NCBI RefSeq assembly: GCF_025399895.1
Contig: NZ_JAODUA010000003.1
Location: 372,001-436,000, forward strand
Reading direction: 5' to 3'
Length of the DNA stretch: 64,000 nt
From: Streptomyces sp. ASQP_92
GTDB lineage: Bacteria; Actinomycetota; Actinomycetes; Streptomycetales; Streptomycetaceae
Part shown: positions 52,359 through 61,647 of the stretch, piece after piece
Position numbering within the stretch: position 1 is the stretch's first letter
Layout: each line of letters begins with the position of its first letter
Made by a program: the position numbers and the translations under genes
The notes under the pieces: generated by a model
Seen by the model: the letters and a program-made list of their open reading frames with translations, nothing else
Told to the model about the DNA's origin: nothing
The model's database searches: none

Positions 52359-53318
52359 GTGTTCGCTGCAGAACGTCGCCAATTGATCCTCGAAATGGTG
52401 CGCGCCAACGGGGCGGTATCGCTCCGGGAGCTCGCCCGTGTCGTCCAGACCTCCGAAGTGACCGTACGGCGGGACGTGCGGGCGCTGGAGGCCGAAGGAC
52501 TCCTCGACCGCCGCCACGGCGGTGCGGTACTGCCGGGCGGGTTCACCCGTGAATCCGGCTTCCCGCAGAAATCCCATCTAGCCACCGCGGAGAAGACGGC
52601 CATCGCCGACCTCGCCGCGGGTCTCGTCGAAGAGGGCGAGGCCATCGTGGTCGGCGCGGGGACGACCACGCAGGAGCTGGCCCGCCGGCTCGCGCGGGTC
52701 CCCGGCCTGACCGTCGTCACCAACTCCCTGCTGGTGGCCCAGGCGTTGGCCCATGCCAACCGGGTCGAGGTCGTCATGACCGGAGGCACCCTGCGCGGCT
52801 CCAACTACGCCCTGGTGGGCAGCGGCGCCGAGCAGTCCCTCCAGGGGCTCCGGGTCTCGCGCGCCTTCCTGTCCGGGAGCGGTCTGACCGCCGAGCGCGG
52901 TCTGTCCACCTCCAACATGCTCTCGGCGAGCGTGGACCGCGCGCTGGTGCAGGCGGCGGCCGAGGTCGTGGTCCTCGCCGACCACACCAAGCTCGGCACC
53001 GACACCATGTTCCAGACGGTGCCGACCGACGTGATCACCCGCCTGGTCACCGACGAGCCGCCGGGCCACGACGACCGGGCCGCCACCGAGTTGCAGGCCC
53101 TCGCCGACCAGGGGGTGCAGATCGCCGTGGCGGGCCCCTCGGGCGCGCCCTCCGGCGAGACCGGCCCGGGCCGCCCGCCCCGCCGCGAGATGCCGCTCCC
53201 GGGCCAGCGCCGCACCCACGGCCCCGGCGCGGGCCCACAGTTGCGCAGCGCTTCGGGAATGGGTGAGCCCCAGGGGCCGGGCGAGCGGGCGCGGGTCGCG
53301 GATCTGCGGCGCCGCTAG
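52359..53318 (+). CDS. DeoR family transcriptional regulator
   Basis: 319 residues. The N-terminal DeoR-type HTH reads ERRQLILEMVRANGAVSLRE and LARVVQTSEVTVRRDVRALE, and the sugar-phosphate sensing domain has VEEGEAIVVGAGTTTQELAR, VVTNSLLVAQALAHANRVEV and VVLADHTKLG. The C-terminal about 60 residues are Pro/Arg-rich and probably disordered. Such proteins sense sugar phosphates. Being in a region of nucleoside genes, it is a candidate for the CTACGCGCGTAG regulator (ligand deoxyribose-5-phosphate), but it has no such palindrome upstream and is 3 kb from the nearest copy. The link is speculative. Confidence 0.88.
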   Translation: MFAAERRQLILEMVRANGAVSLRELARVVQTSEVTVRRDVRALEAEGLLDRRHGGAVLPGGFTRESGFPQKSHLATAEKTAIADLAAGLVEEGEAIVVGAGTTTQELARRLARVPGLTVVTNSLLVAQALAHANRVEVVMTGGTLRGSNYALVGSGAEQSLQGLRVSRAFLSGSGLTAERGLSTSNMLSASVDRALVQAAAEVVVLADHTKLGTDTMFQTVPTDVITRLVTDEPPGHDDRAATELQALADQGVQIAVAGPSGAPSGETGPGRPPRREMPLPGQRRTHGPGAGPQLRSASGMGEPQGPGERARVADLRRR

Positions 53319-53345
53319 GCGCGACCGGGCGCTGCTCGGGCTCGG

Positions 53346-53924
53346 TCAGCCCTTCAGGCCCCGATAGGTCAGGGCCAGCAGCCGGTCGGCCAACTCCGGG
53401 TCGTCCGGGGACTGTTCGGCCGCGAGCGCGATGGCGTTGGTGAGCTGCATGAGGTCGGCGATGGTGACGTCGGCGCGTACGGAACCGGCGTCCCGGGCCC
53501 GTACGAGCAGGGCGTCGCCCGCCTCCCGCATCGGTTCGCTGCACCGGGCCAGGGCCGAACCGGCGTCGCCCGAGGCCGACATGAGGGCGCGGGCCAGGCC
53601 CCGGTACAGGCCCGCGTGCGTGATGATGGCGCGCAGCCACTCGATGAGCGCGGTGCAGGGCTGCTCGGCGCTCAGCAGCTCCCGCGAGCGGGTGAGCAGT
53701 ATGTCCACCTCGCTCTGGAACACCGCGCTCAGCAGGGCCTGGCGGGTGGGGAAGTGGCGGTAGAGGGTGCCGATGCCCACGCCTGCCCTGCGGGCCACGT
53801 CCTCCAGGGAGGTGTCCGTGCCGTGTTCCGCGAAGGCGGTGCGGGCGGTTGCCAGGAGACGGTCGTGGTTGCGCCGTGCGTCCGCCCGCAGCGGGCGGGG
53901 CGGCGACCCCGTTTTCCCATCCAT
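53346..53924 (-). CDS. TetR family regulator
   Basis: 192 residues. The HTH region reads LATARTAFAEHGTDTSLEDV and ARRAGVGIGTLYRHFPTRQA; the C-terminal domain of about 120 residues, starting near FQSEVDILLTRSRELLSAEQ, is the SbtR-like type common in Streptomyces. It is convergent with the DeoR gene and has no transporter or enzyme partner beside it. Target unknown. Confidence 0.88.
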   Translation of the reverse strand: MDGKTGSPPRPLRADARRNHDRLLATARTAFAEHGTDTSLEDVARRAGVGIGTLYRHFPTRQALLSAVFQSEVDILLTRSRELLSAEQPCTALIEWLRAIITHAGLYRGLARALMSASGDAGSALARCSEPMREAGDALLVRARDAGSVRADVTIADLMQLTNAIALAAEQSPDDPELADRLLALTYRGLKG

Positions 53925-54017
53925 CCCTCCAGCATGCCAGCCCCCCTCCCGGGTCCCGGCCCCGAACCCCGCTCTGCCCCTGCCCCGCCCCGCCCCTGGA
54001 GGGGGGCCGCCTCCCCC

Positions 54018-54500
54018 GCCTGCGGACCGGGGTCGCTTGTTGCGCAGTTCCCCGCGCCCCTGGAAAACCCGCCTTCGCCTGCGGGCCGAAGGGGCTGGTC
54101 GCGCAGTTCCCCGCGCCCCTCAAAACCCGCTCTCGGCTGCGGACCGTGGTCGTTTCTCGCGCAGTTCCTCGCGCCCCTGGCGGGGTCGGTGCTGGCCCGC
54201 AGCGGGGCATTTCAGCCTGTCCGGCGTTTGAGGACGAGCGCCGTTCAGGCGCGATACGGGGTCTGGGGCGGAGCCCCAGGCAACCCCGCTCTCAACTGCG
54301 GGCCGTGGTCGCTTCTCGCGCAGTTCCTCGCGCCCCTGGCGGGGTCGGTGCTGGCCCGCGTCGGGGCATTTCAGCCTGTCCGGCGTTTGAGGACGAGCGC
54401 CCTTTAGGCGCGAACGGGGTCTGGGGCGGAGCCCCAGGGGCTGGGGGGGCGTGCGGGGGCAGCTTCAGCCTGTCCGGCGTTTGAGGACCAGGGGGTCGGG
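54018..54500. repeat. Dispersed intergenic repeat family, two full tandem copies and fragments
   Basis: This 647-base gap contains no credible gene. Full units of 159 bases start near 54181 and 54340. Each has CAGCCTGTCCGGCGTTTGAG, then GACGAGCGCC, GGCGCGA and the hairpin CTGGGGCGGAGCCCCAG. GCGCAGTTCCTCGCGCCCCTG blocks precede each copy, with two partial copies of that block at 54040-54125 and a last CAGCCTGTCCGGCGTTTGAG at 54463. Related copies: 1416-1580 and 58046-58660. Confidence 0.8.
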
Positions 54501-54571
54501 GTGGCGCCCCGGGGTATGGGTGAGCCCCGGCCGGTGGTGCGGGCCGGGGCTCGGGTGGGGCAGGGCTGGGG

Positions 54572-56326
54572 TCAGTCCTTGATCTCGCAGATCATCGCGC
54601 CGGACGACACCGACGCCCCCACCTCCGCCGCAAGCCCCTTCACCGTCCCCGCGCGGTGCGCGTTGAGCGGCTGTTCCATCTTCATGGCCTCAAGGACGAC
54701 GACGAGGTCGCCCTCCTTGACCTCCTGGCCCTCCTCGACCGCCACCTTCACGATCGTGCCCTGCATGGGCGAGGCGAGGGTGTCGCCGGAGGCGGCGGAG
54801 CCGGCCTTCTTGGCGGCACGCCGCTTCGGCTTGGCGCCACCCGCCGCGGCGGTCCGCGCCAGCGTCATGCCGAGCGAGGACGGCAGGGACACCTCGAGCC
54901 GCTTGCCGCCCACCTCGACCACGACCGTCTCGCGGCCGGGCTCCTCGTCGGACTCCGCGTCGGCCGGGGCCGTGAACGCCGGGATCTCGTTGACGAACTC
55001 GGTCTCGATCCAGCGGGTGTGGATGGTGAACGGGTCGGCGGTGAAGGCGGGATCGGCGACCACCGCGCGGTGGAAGGGAATCGCGGTCGCCATGCCCTCG
55101 ACCGTGAACTCGGCCAGCGCGCGCGCGGCCCGCTGGAGCGCCTGCTCACGGGTCGCGCCGGTCACGATGAGCTTGGCCAGGAGCGAGTCCCAGGCGGGGC
55201 CGATGACCGAGCCGGACTCGACGCCGGCGTCCAGGCGCACGCCCGGGCCCGACGGCGGTGCGAACAGGGTGACCGTGCCGGGCGCGGGCAGGAAGCCGCG
55301 GCCCGGGTCCTCGCCGTTGATGCGGAACTCGAAGGAGTGGCCGCGCATGACCGGGTCGTCGTAGCCGAGTTCCTCGCCGTCGGCGATGCGGAACATCTCG
55401 CGGACCAGGTCGATGCCGGTGACCTCTTCGGTGACCGGGTGCTCGACCTGGAGGCGGGTGTTGACCTCCAGGAAGGAGATGGTGCCGTCGGCGCCGACGA
55501 GGAACTCGACGGTGCCCGCGCCGACATAGCCGGCCTCCTTGAGGATGGCCTTGGACGCGGCGTACAGCTCCGCGTTCTGAGCCTCCGTCAGGAACGGTGC
55601 CGGGGCCTCCTCGACCAGCTTCTGGTGGCGACGCTGAAGCGAGCAGTCACGGGTCGAGACCACGACGACGTTGCCGTGGGTGTCGGCCAGGCACTGGGTC
55701 TCGACGTGGCGCGGCTTGTCGAGGTAGCGCTCGACGAAGCACTCGCCCCGGCCGAACGCCGCGACGGCCTCGCGGACCGCCGAGTCGTACAGCTCGGGGA
55801 CCTCTTCGAGGGTGCGGGCGACCTTCAGGCCGCGGCCGCCGCCGCCGAAGGCCGCCTTGATGGCGATGGGCAGGCCGTGTTCGCGGGCGAACGCGACGAC
55901 CTCGTCGGCGCCCGAGACCGGGTCCGGGGTGCCGGCGACGAGCGGGGCGCCCGCGCGCTGGGCGATGTGACGGGCCGCCACCTTGTCGCCGAGGTCGCGG
56001 ATGGCCTGCGGGGGCGGGCCGATCCAGGTCAGGCCCGCGTCCAGCACGGCCTGGGCGAACTCGGCGTTCTCGGACAGGAATCCGTAGCCCGGGTGGACCG
56101 CGTCCGCTCCGGAGTCGGCCGCTGCCGCGAGCACCTTGGCGATGTCCAGATAGCTGGATGCCGGGGTGTCACCGCCCAGGGCGAATGCCTCGTCCGCTGT
56201 CCGGACATGCAGCGCATCCCGGTCCGGATCGGCGTAGACGGCTACGCTCGCGATTCCGGCATCCCGGCAGGCCCGGGCAACGCGGACAGCGATTTCGCCT
56301 CGGTTGGCGATGAGCACCTTGCGCAC
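54572..56326 (-). CDS. accA2: Acyl-CoA carboxylase alpha subunit (biotin carboxylase + BCCP)
   Basis: 584 residues. The biotin carboxylase part begins [20 protein letters not shown], with ATP-grasp motifs [20 protein letters not shown] and [15 protein letters not shown] biotinyl domain ends the protein with EAMKM (Lys near residue 549). It makes carboxybiotin for PccB and other carboxylase beta subunits, feeding malonyl- and methylmalonyl-CoA into fatty acid and polyketide synthesis. AGGAGG 8 bases upstream selects GTG 56326, giving a size close to S. coelicolor AccA2 (590 residues, recalled). Confidence 0.93.
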   Translation of the reverse strand: MRKVLIANRGEIAVRVARACRDAGIASVAVYADPDRDALHVRTADEAFALGGDTPASSYLDIAKVLAAAADSGADAVHPGYGFLSENAEFAQAVLDAGLTWIGPPPQAIRDLGDKVAARHIAQRAGAPLVAGTPDPVSGADEVVAFAREHGLPIAIKAAFGGGGRGLKVARTLEEVPELYDSAVREAVAAFGRGECFVERYLDKPRHVETQCLADTHGNVVVVSTRDCSLQRRHQKLVEEAPAPFLTEAQNAELYAASKAILKEAGYVGAGTVEFLVGADGTISFLEVNTRLQVEHPVTEEVTGIDLVREMFRIADGEELGYDDPVMRGHSFEFRINGEDPGRGFLPAPGTVTLFAPPSGPGVRLDAGVESGSVIGPAWDSLLAKLIVTGATREQALQRAARALAEFTVEGMATAIPFHRAVVADPAFTADPFTIHTRWIETEFVNEIPAFTAPADAESDEEPGRETVVVEVGGKRLEVSLPSSLGMTLARTAAAGGAKPKRRAAKKAGSAASGDTLASPMQGTIVKVAVEEGQEVKEGDLVVVLEAMKMEQPLNAHRAGTVKGLAAEVGASVSSGAMICEIKD

Positions 56327-56707
56327 GATGGCTCCCTCCTTGAAACAAGCTGAGTTTAGGGAAGCCGCACACTGGCTTACGACCCATCCCCAATGGTGAG
56401 CTTGCCCACACGGAGTGTGATTCGAGGCACGCTCAAGTCGCGAAATCCCTTGTCGCACCACGGTACGCCGGGCTCCCGTACCGCACAGTAGCGGTGGGGT
56501 GTGGGCAAGGTCTCTGTCCCGGGGGCCAGCACGTCCGGGGAATTCTTTGTGGAGTACCTACGAATGGCCGAGTGATTCTTTGCCGTCCGGCCCCCGCGTG
56601 GCGAAGCGGCGCCGCCCCGGGCGTACCACCGGTGTTGTGCGGACCCTTGTACGAACCATTACCGGTTAGTAGCGTGCGCGGCACAGCCGTACTAGGGGTA
56701 ACAGGGG

Positions 56708-57184
56708 GTGTCGCGCGTGCTGCGCCGACCGATCGCCATCGTGGCCGCGCTCATTCTCTTCGCCGAGGCCTGCGGCATCGTGCTGGTCAACTGGGTGCTC
56801 GGCCTGGTCGCCCACAACCAGAACATGTCGCTCGCCGGGATCGATCCCCACGCGATCTCGGTGGGAGCCTGGGTCGCGGGCGGCCTGTTCGGACTCTTCC
56901 TCGCCGTCTGCGGTGTCCTTCTGCTGATCATCGGCATCCGCGACCGCGCCCCCGGCCGCGTCGCCCGCATCACGCTGATCGCCTGCGCGGTGGTGCACGC
57001 GGTCCTTGCCGCGTTCACCGTCGGGCTGGTCGGCTGGGGTGCCTTCGCGTATCTGATGGTCGTGCTCGCGCTGCTCGTCCTCGTTCTGCTGGCGTACGCG
57101 AGGGAGCGTCCCGTCACCAAGGCCGGGCCCGCCCCCGAGGACGGGGCTCCGGAGGCGCCCAACGGGGCGCCTGCGGCCGCCTGA
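56708..57184 (+). CDS. Small integral membrane protein, function unknown
   Basis: 158 residues with four hydrophobic segments: PIAIVAALILFAEACGIVLV, VAGGLFGLFLAVCGVLLLII, LIACAVVHAVLAAFTVGLVG and AYLMVVLALLVLVLLAYARE. A Pro/Glu/Ala-rich cytoplasmic tail follows. GTG 56708 follows a purine-rich stretch. It is divergent from accA2 across 381 bases and convergent with Maf. It is commonly found at this place in Streptomyces carboxylase loci, as I recall, but no function is known. Confidence 0.8.
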   Translation: MSRVLRRPIAIVAALILFAEACGIVLVNWVLGLVAHNQNMSLAGIDPHAISVGAWVAGGLFGLFLAVCGVLLLIIGIRDRAPGRVARITLIACAVVHAVLAAFTVGLVGWGAFAYLMVVLALLVLVLLAYARERPVTKAGPAPEDGAPEAPNGAPAAA

Positions 57185-57202
57185 TGCCCGCCTGGCTCCC
57201 GC

Positions 57203-57805
57203 CTAGACCCACAGCTCGGTGATCGAGAGGCCCAGCTCGGCGAGCAGGGTGCGCAGCAGGGGCAGGCTCAGCCCGATGACGTTGCCGTGGTCGCCCTCGA
57301 TGGAGTCGATGAAGGGTGCCGAGCGGCCGTCGAGGGTGAACGCCCCTGCCACGTAAAGGGGTTCACCGCTCGCCACGTACGCCGCGACCTCCGCGTCCGT
57401 GGGCTCGCCGAACCGTACGACCGTCGACGCGGTCGCCGAGGCGCGCTCGCCGGTCGCCGTGTCGATCACGCAGTGCCCGGTCCGCAGCACGCCCGAGCGG
57501 CCGCGCATCGACTTCCAGCGGGCCGTCGCGTCCTCGGCGTCGGCGGGCTTGCCGAGCGCCACGCCGTCCAGGTCGAGGACCGAGTCGCAGCCAATGACCA
57601 GCGCGCCCTCCGCCTCGGGGCGGCCGGCCACCGCGTCGGCCTTCGCCTCGGCGAGCACCAGGGCGAGCTCGGACGGGGTCGGCGCGCTCAGGGCGTCCTC
57701 GTCGACGCCGCTCACGATGACCTCGGGCGCGAGCCCGGCCTGGCGGAGCAGCCCGAGGCGGGCGGGGGATTGGGAGGCGAGGACGAGGCGGCGCTGAGCA
57801 GTCAT
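57203..57805 (-). CDS. Maf-family nucleoside triphosphate pyrophosphatase
   Basis: 200 residues. The N-terminal motif [20 protein letters not shown] is the Maf S-x-S-P-R-R-x-x-L signature in modified form ([10 protein letters not shown]), followed by [20 protein letters not shown] with the conserved D and K. A later [20 protein letters not shown] completes the pattern. These proteins remove non-canonical nucleotides. ATG 57805 starts at the fold; ATG 57814 or longer is possible. Confidence 0.9.
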   Translation of the reverse strand: MTAQRRLVLASQSPARLGLLRQAGLAPEVIVSGVDEDALSAPTPSELALVLAEAKADAVAGRPEAEGALVIGCDSVLDLDGVALGKPADAEDATARWKSMRGRSGVLRTGHCVIDTATGERASATASTVVRFGEPTDAEVAAYVASGEPLYVAGAFTLDGRSAPFIDSIEGDHGNVIGLSLPLLRTLLAELGLSITELWV

Positions 57806-57853
57806 GGGCGCCATCGTAGGCGCCGCGGGGTGCACCCGGCCCAGGCCCGGCCC

Positions 57854-57982
57854 TCAGCGGATACCGACCACGATCATCGCCACCACCATGGCAAGGGCGA
57901 GAAACAGGCCCGCCCGGCGCATCATCGCCTGGGCGTCGCGCAGTTCCTTCGGCGGCTCGTCATCGGGGTCTGACCACAGCAT
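57854..57982 (-). CDS. mmpB: Mini membrane protein MmpB
   Basis: 42-residue protein that is easily missed because of its size. It is charged at the N-terminus (MLWSDPDDEPPKELRDAQAM, then MRRAG) and has one transmembrane helix near the C-terminus (LFLALAMVVAMIVVGIR). Length, sequence style and position upstream of Maf in the carboxylase locus match the Streptomyces morphogenic membrane protein MmpB as I recall it. It is transcribed in the same direction as Maf, 48 bases before the Maf start. The role in morphogenesis is from memory of the family. Confidence 0.75.
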   Translation of the reverse strand: MLWSDPDDEPPKELRDAQAMMRRAGLFLALAMVVAMIVVGIR

Positions 57983-58045
57983 GCAATCGATAGTGCGGCG
58001 TGGGGGGTTGGGTGCGCCTGAGTACGAGTACTCAACCGGTGCGGC

Positions 58046-58690
58046 GAACGAAGCGCGACGGGGTTGCCCGGGGCTCCGCCCCAGACCCCGTTCGCGCCTT
58101 GAGGGCGCTCGTCCTCAATCGCCGGACGGGCTGAAGGCGCTCGATACAGCCCCGCACCGGTCCTGCCTGGGGCGCGGGGGCTGAGGTGGCCATGCGGGCC
58201 CGCACCCACTCTGCGAGGGGCGCGGGGAACTGCGCGAGAAGCGGTCACGATCCGCACCCGAAAGCGGGGTTGCCTGGGGCTCCGCCCCAGACCCCGTTCG
58301 CGCCTTGAGGGCGCTCGTCCTCAAACGCCGGACGGGCTGTAGGTGCCCCAGCACCGGGCAGTTGGGGGCGCGGGGGCTGAGGTGATCCAGACAGCCCCGC
58401 ACCGACCCTGCCAGGGGCGCGGGAACTGCGCGAGAAGCGAGCACGGTCCGCAGCCGAAAGCGGGGTTCCCTGGGGCTCCGCCCCAGACCCCGTATCGCGC
58501 CTTAAGGGCGCTCGTCCTCAATCGCCGGACGGGCTGAAGGTGCCCCAGCACCGGGCAGTTAAGGGGCGCGGGGAACTGCGCGACCAGCCCCGCACGGCCC
58601 GCGGGCGAAACGCGGGCGCCCCGCACGGCCCGAGGGCGAAGGACAGGCACCCGCACGGCCCGCACCCGGAAGCGGGTTGGGGGCGCGGGG
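58046..58690. repeat. Dispersed intergenic repeat family, three tandem copies (reverse orientation)
   Basis: No gene fits between mmpB and pccE, a gap of 721 bases. Three units about 200 bases long each start with GGGGTTGCC/TCC, CTGGGGCTCCGCCCCAGACC and CCGTTCGCGCCTTGAGGGCG. They continue through CTCGTCCTCAA and CGCCGGACGGGCTG to GGGGCGCGGGGAACTGCGCG. They are the reverse complement of the 54 kb copies. Each has the CTGGGGCTCCGCCCCAG hairpin. Confidence 0.8.
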
Positions 58691-58703
58691 GCCGGGCGCG
58701 GGT

Positions 58704-58910
58704 TTAGGCGGGCCAGTAGGTTCGGGACCAGGCGTGGGGGCCCGGCCCCGGGAGGGGGCGGCGGGCGATGCGGGAGGGGTCGGACCAGCCCTCCGGGGGC
58801 CGCGGCGCACCGGGCGCGGCCGAGGCCGTCGCCGCGGCGCGCGCCTGGACCACCGCCAGTGCGGCGGCCAGCTCCTCCGGGGTCGGATTGCCCCGTACGA
58901 CCTTGATCAC
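58704..58910 (-). CDS. pccE: Acyl-CoA carboxylase epsilon subunit
   Basis: 68-residue protein beginning VIKVVRGNPTPEELAAALAV and ending in a Pro-rich segment with PHAWSRTYWPA. The N-terminal beta strand and helix match the small actinobacterial epsilon subunits (PccE/AccE) that raise activity of alpha-beta carboxylase complexes. GTG 58910 has AGGAG just upstream and lies 8 bases after the pccB stop, so the two are co-expressed. Confidence 0.9.
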   Translation of the reverse strand: MIKVVRGNPTPEELAAALAVVQARAAATASAAPGAPRPPEGWSDPSRIARRPLPGPGPHAWSRTYWPA

Positions 58911-58918
58911 AGTGGCTC

Positions 58919-60520
58919 CTAGAGGGGGATGTTGCCGTGCTTCTTCGGAGGGAGGGATTCCCGCTTCGTGCGCAGCTGACGCAGCCCGCGCGCGATGTGG
59001 GCGCGCGTCTCGGACGGCATGATCACCGCGTCCACGTACCCCCGCTCCGCCGCGATGTACGGGTTCAGGAGCGTGTCCTCGTAGTCCGCGATCAGCTCGG
59101 CCCGGGTCGCCTCCTGGTCCGACGCGGCGGCGATCGTGCGCCGGTGCAGGATGTTGACCGCGCCCTGCGCGCCCATGACGGCGATCTGGGCGGTCGGCCA
59201 CGCCAGGTTGAGGTCGGCGCCCAGGTGCTTGGAGCCCATGACGTCGTACGCGCCGCCGAACGCCTTGCGTGTGATGACGGTGATGAGCGGGACCGTCGCC
59301 TCGGCGTAGGCGTAGATCAGCTTGGCGCCACGGCGGATGATGCCGCCGTACTCCTGGTCGACCCCGGGGAGGAAGCCGGGCACGTCCACGAAGGTCAGGA
59401 CCGGCACGTTGAAGGCGTCGCAGGTGCGCACGAAGCGCGCGGCCTTCTCGGAGGCGTTGATGTCGAGGCAACCGGCGAACTGCATCGGCTGGTTGGCGAC
59501 GATGCCCACCGGGTAGCCCTCGACGCGGCCGAAGCCGGTGATGATGTTCGGCGCGAACAGGGCCTGCGTCTCCAGGAACTCGCCCTCGTCCAGGACGTGT
59601 TCGATGGCCGTGTGCATGTCGTACGGCTGGTTCGCGGAGTCCGGGATGAGGGCGTCCAGCTCGCGGTCCTCGTCCGAGGTCTCCAGATCCGCCTCCTCGG
59701 GGAAGGCCGGCGGCTCGCTCAGGTTGTTCGAAGGGAGGTAGGAGAGAAGGGACTTGACGTATTCGATCGCGTCCTTCTCGTCGCCAGCCATGTGGTGCGC
59801 CACACCCGAGGTGGTGTTGTGGGTGCGGGCGCCGCCGAGCTCCTCGAAGCCCACGTCCTCGCCGGTGACGGTCTTGATGACGTCGGGCCCGGTGATGAAC
59901 ATGTGCGAGGTCTGGTCGACCATCACCGTGAAGTCGGTGATCGCGGGCGAGTACACCGCGCCGCCCGCGCACGGGCCGACGATCAGGGAGATCTGCGGGA
60001 CGACGCCCGAGGCGTGCACATTGCGGCGGAAGATCTCGGCGAACAGGCCGAGCGCGACGACACCCTCCTGGATGCGGGCGCCACCGCCGTCGTTGATGCC
60101 GATGACCGGACAGCCCGTCTTCAGGGCGAAGTCCATGACCTTGACGATCTTCTCGCCGTAGACCTCGCCGAGCGAGCCGCCGAAGATGGTGAAGTCCTGG
60201 GAGTAGACGCACACCGGGCGGCCGTCGACGGTCCCGTACCCGGTGACCACGCCGTCGCCGTAGGGGCGGTTCTTCTCGATCCCGAAGTTGGTGGAGCGGT
60301 GCCGGGCGAACTCGTCCAGCTCCACGAACGAGCCCTCGTCAAGGAGCAGTTCGACCCGCTCACGGGCCGTCAACTTGCCCTTGGCGTGCTGCTTTTCGAT
60401 CGCACGCGCGGAGCCGGCGTGGGTCGCCTCGTCGATGCGGCGCTGAAGATCCGCCAGCTTTCCGGCGGTGGTGTGGAGGTCGACGGTGGCGTCGCTCTGG
60501 GCGTTTTCCGGCTCGGACAT
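58919..60520 (-). CDS. pccB: Propionyl-CoA carboxylase beta subunit
   Basis: 533-residue carboxyltransferase moving CO2 from biotin to propionyl-CoA (giving methylmalonyl-CoA). Typical regions are [40 protein letters not shown], the oxyanion region [24 protein letters not shown] and [20 protein letters not shown]. Size matches S. coelicolor PccB (530 residues, recalled). Just upstream is a 19-base tandem repeat that may be an operator. The start ATG faces the divergent birA gene. It works with AccA2 and PccE and connects to the acyl-CoA mutase at the left end of the window. Confidence 0.92.
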   Translation of the reverse strand: MSEPENAQSDATVDLHTTAGKLADLQRRIDEATHAGSARAIEKQHAKGKLTARERVELLLDEGSFVELDEFARHRSTNFGIEKNRPYGDGVVTGYGTVDGRPVCVYSQDFTIFGGSLGEVYGEKIVKVMDFALKTGCPVIGINDGGGARIQEGVVALGLFAEIFRRNVHASGVVPQISLIVGPCAGGAVYSPAITDFTVMVDQTSHMFITGPDVIKTVTGEDVGFEELGGARTHNTTSGVAHHMAGDEKDAIEYVKSLLSYLPSNNLSEPPAFPEEADLETSDEDRELDALIPDSANQPYDMHTAIEHVLDEGEFLETQALFAPNIITGFGRVEGYPVGIVANQPMQFAGCLDINASEKAARFVRTCDAFNVPVLTFVDVPGFLPGVDQEYGGIIRRGAKLIYAYAEATVPLITVITRKAFGGAYDVMGSKHLGADLNLAWPTAQIAVMGAQGAVNILHRRTIAAASDQEATRAELIADYEDTLLNPYIAAERGYVDAVIMPSETRAHIARGLRQLRTKRESLPPKKHGNIPL

Positions 60521-60552
60521 CGGGATGCGGCTCCCTGCCTGGTCACGGGGGT

Positions 60553-60590
60553 GGCTGGCTGCTGACTCGTAGGCTGGCTACTGACTCGTA
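60553..60590. promoter_or_regulatory. 19-base tandem repeat in the pccB-birA divergent promoter
   Basis: GGCTGGCTGCTGACTCGTA at 60553-60571 is followed directly by GGCTGGCTACTGACTCGTA, with one mismatch. It lies 32 bases upstream of the pccB start. Direct repeats with a period of about two helical turns are typical of regulator binding sites. Which regulator is unknown. Confidence 0.55.
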
Positions 60591-60671
60591 GGGTAGTGGC
60601 GCCGATACGGTTCGGCAGTGCGGCGTTTGCCACACCCGGGGTGCCTTGCAATTGCGACCTAACCTGGCTGC

Positions 60672-61532
60672 ATGACACCCCCGGACGCTTCCGACAGCCG
60701 CTGGTCCGATCTCGACCGGCCGCCCCTGAACGCCACCGCGCTGCGCCGCGCCCTGCTGCGGCCCGACGCCCTGTGGACCTCCCTGGACGTGGTCACGGCG
60801 ACCGGCTCCACCAACTCCGACCTCGCCGCGAAGGCCGACGCGCACGCCGAGGGCGCCGTCCTGGTCGCCGAGGAGCAGACCGCCGGGCGCGGTCGCCTCG
60901 ACCGGCGCTGGTCGGCGCCGGCCCGCTCCGGCCTGTTCTTCTCCGTCCTGCTGAAGCCGGGCCCCTCGGTGCCGGTCGAGCGGTGGGGCTGGCTGCCACT
61001 GCTCACCGGCGTCGCGGTCGCGGGCGGCCTCGCGCGGGCCGCGGGCGTCGAGACGGCACTGAAATGGCCCAACGACCTCCTGATCACGGTGGACGGGGAA
61101 GAACGCAAGGCGGGCGGGATCCTCGCCGAGCGGGCCGGCGCGGACGGTGTCGTCGTCGGCATCGGCCTCAACGTGACGCTGCGCGCCGACGAACTCCCCG
61201 TGCCCGGCGCGGGCTCCCTCGCCCTCGCGAACGCGGTCTCCACCGACCGCGACACCCTGCTGCGAGCGGTCCTTCGCTCCCTGGAGGAGTGGTACGCCTC
61301 GTGGCGCACGGCGTCGGGCGACCCGGCCGCCTCCGGCCTCCACGAGGCGTACGCGGCGGCCTGCGCGACGCTGGGCCGCACCGTGCGTGCCGAGCTGCCC
61401 GGCGGGCAGTCGATCGAGGGCGAGGCGGTCGCCGTGGACGGGGACGGTCGCCTGGTCCTGGCCACCGCGGAGGGTGTCCAGCGGCCGGTGGCGGCGGGGG
61501 ACATCGTGCACCTGCGTCCGGCCGTGTCCTGA
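60672..61532 (+). CDS. birA: Biotin-[acyl-CoA carboxylase] ligase
   Basis: 286-residue biotin protein ligase that attaches biotin to the AccA2 carrier lysine. The biotin/ATP motif AEEQTAGRGRLDRRW is present, then LKWPNDLLI and GGILAERAGADGVVVGIGLN. There is no N-terminal DNA-binding domain, so it is a monofunctional class I ligase that cannot repress biotin genes. It is divergent from pccB and fits the carboxylase locus. Confidence 0.93.
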   Translation: MTPPDASDSRWSDLDRPPLNATALRRALLRPDALWTSLDVVTATGSTNSDLAAKADAHAEGAVLVAEEQTAGRGRLDRRWSAPARSGLFFSVLLKPGPSVPVERWGWLPLLTGVAVAGGLARAAGVETALKWPNDLLITVDGEERKAGGILAERAGADGVVVGIGLNVTLRADELPVPGAGSLALANAVSTDRDTLLRAVLRSLEEWYASWRTASGDPAASGLHEAYAAACATLGRTVRAELPGGQSIEGEAVAVDGDGRLVLATAEGVQRPVAAGDIVHLRPAVS

Positions 61533-61647
61533 AGCGGCCGGACGGGCGCTCCCGGGACGTGAGCTACGGCACACCTGCCGTATCGTTGAGCCCGATCCAG
61601 CGACAGATCGGCAGGGCAGTGCGCAGGCAACGGGCAGGAGGCGGCCG

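Noticed and set aside
54018..54500. Insertion sequence or transposon remnant
   Set aside because: No transposase reading frame, terminal inverted repeats or target duplications could be found around the repeat block.
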